Source of the DNA: Streptococcus suis
GTDB taxonomy: Bacteria; Bacillota; Bacilli; Lactobacillales; Streptococcaceae
DNA length: 64,000 nt
Direction of reading: 5' to 3'
NCBI RefSeq assembly: GCF_019794555.1
Contig: NZ_JAIMEP010000006.1
Coordinates: 45,658-109,657 of the forward strand
Part shown: piece after piece, positions 63,893-64,000 of the stretch
How positions within the stretch are numbered: position 1 is the first letter of the stretch
Layout: every line of letters starts with the position of its first letter
The notes under the pieces: generated by a model
Seen by the model: only the letters and a program-made list of their open reading frames with translations
What the model was told of the DNA's origin: nothing
Database searches by the model: none
Program-made: the position numbers and the translations under genes

Positions 63893-64000
63893 GGACTAAT
63901 TTCTAGTCCCTCTCACACCACCGTGCGTGCCGTTCGGCACACGGCGGTTCAACTAACTTTTAACGCATGTCGTTTTAGATAATAATCTAGGCAAGAAACC
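63889..64000 (-). mobile_element. 3' end of a group II intron (domains V and VI), cut by the window edge
   Basis: On the minus strand ACCGCCGTG (63948-63940) pairs with CACGGTGGT (63925-63917). An upper stem TGCC/GGCA caps with GAAC, and a two-base bulge (CG) sits on the 3' side: the shape of catalytic domain V. The hairpin GGGACTA/TAGTCCC (63893-63911) next to it would be domain VI. The 3' boundary is then at about 63889, next to the ABC-F stop codon. Confidence 0.7.
63949..64000 (-). CDS. C-terminal end of the intron-encoded reverse transcriptase/maturase (partial)
   Basis: The frame entering from the right edge reads VSCLDYYLKRHALKVS and stops with TGA at 63951-63949, which touches domain V. 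A maturase ORF ending just before domain V is usual for bacterial group II introns. Only 16 codons are visible, so identity rests on position and on the basic DYYLKR-type ending. Confidence 0.5.
   Translation of the reverse strand, partial: VSCLDYYLKRHALKVS

Overview
The window is a stretch of low-GC Gram-positive chromosome. It most probably comes from Streptococcus suis or a close relative. The evidence is the gene set and order: glgCDA-glgB, the pyr genes with PyrR attenuators, a cell-wall-anchored 5'-nucleotidase ending in LPNTG, ylxM-ffh with satD downstream, XerS with a dif_SL site, and an HdiR/UmuC SOS cassette. Species assignment rests on recalled protein similarity, not on a search. 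I saw no rRNA or tRNA gene, CRISPR array or prophage.

Left part (1-14.5 kb): an amino-acid-binding lipoprotein gene; a glycogen operon on the minus strand (glgC-glgD-glgA-glgB) with CcpA cre-like sites at its promoter; a MtaR/CpsY-like LysR regulator; then pyrimidine genes on the plus strand (pyrK-pyrD, pyrF plus a short pyrophosphatase-like gene, pyrE, a glycosyltransferase, ung, pyrC). Two PyrR attenuators precede pyrK and pyrF.

Middle (14.5-36.4 kb): the surface 5'-nucleotidase, a Maf-like gene whose end is overrun by a dispersed repeat, trmFO, a RelBE-type module between two copies of the same terminator, a CodY-boxed operon of two esterases and an ATP-grasp enzyme, and a complete Bce-type peptide-resistance module (two BceR-like operators, small ORF, lipoprotein, ABC ATPase, permease, response regulator, histidine kinase). 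A repeat element and a second RelBE-type module sit between the Bce transporter and its two-component genes. A phosphohexomutase, an orphan beta-helix protein, a YczE-like membrane protein and xerS follow. A 31-bp dif_SL site lies just upstream of xerS, so the window spans the replication terminus. Most long genes left of it read rightward. Most right of it read leftward, though guaA, glnPQ-type genes and the ABC-F gene do not.

Right part (36.4-64 kb): a nonsense-mutated TmrB-like gene, satD and a DUF3307 gene, ffh-ylxM, a GntR regulator, guaA, the HdiR-UmuC cassette, and a partly decaying 'reductase island' (46.6-55 kb). The island holds two LysR regulators, four aldo/keto reductase loci (one truncated), an FMN reductase lacking a normal start codon, a frameshifted cupin, a carboxymuconolactone decarboxylase behind a MerR-type promoter, an SDR and other small redox genes. 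Then come uvrB, a fused glutamine/amino-acid transporter with its ATPase, small accessory genes, and an ABC-F gene preceded by a five-codon leader ORF, tandem terminators and complementary antiterminator segments. The 3' end of a group II intron in the opposite orientation closes the window.

The most interesting signals are the ABC-F attenuator, the dif_SL terminus, the MITE-like mosaic repeat, the two-site BceR operator with an interrupted resistance module, the SatD-linked palindromes and the MerR-type 19-bp-spacer promoter without a local MerR gene.
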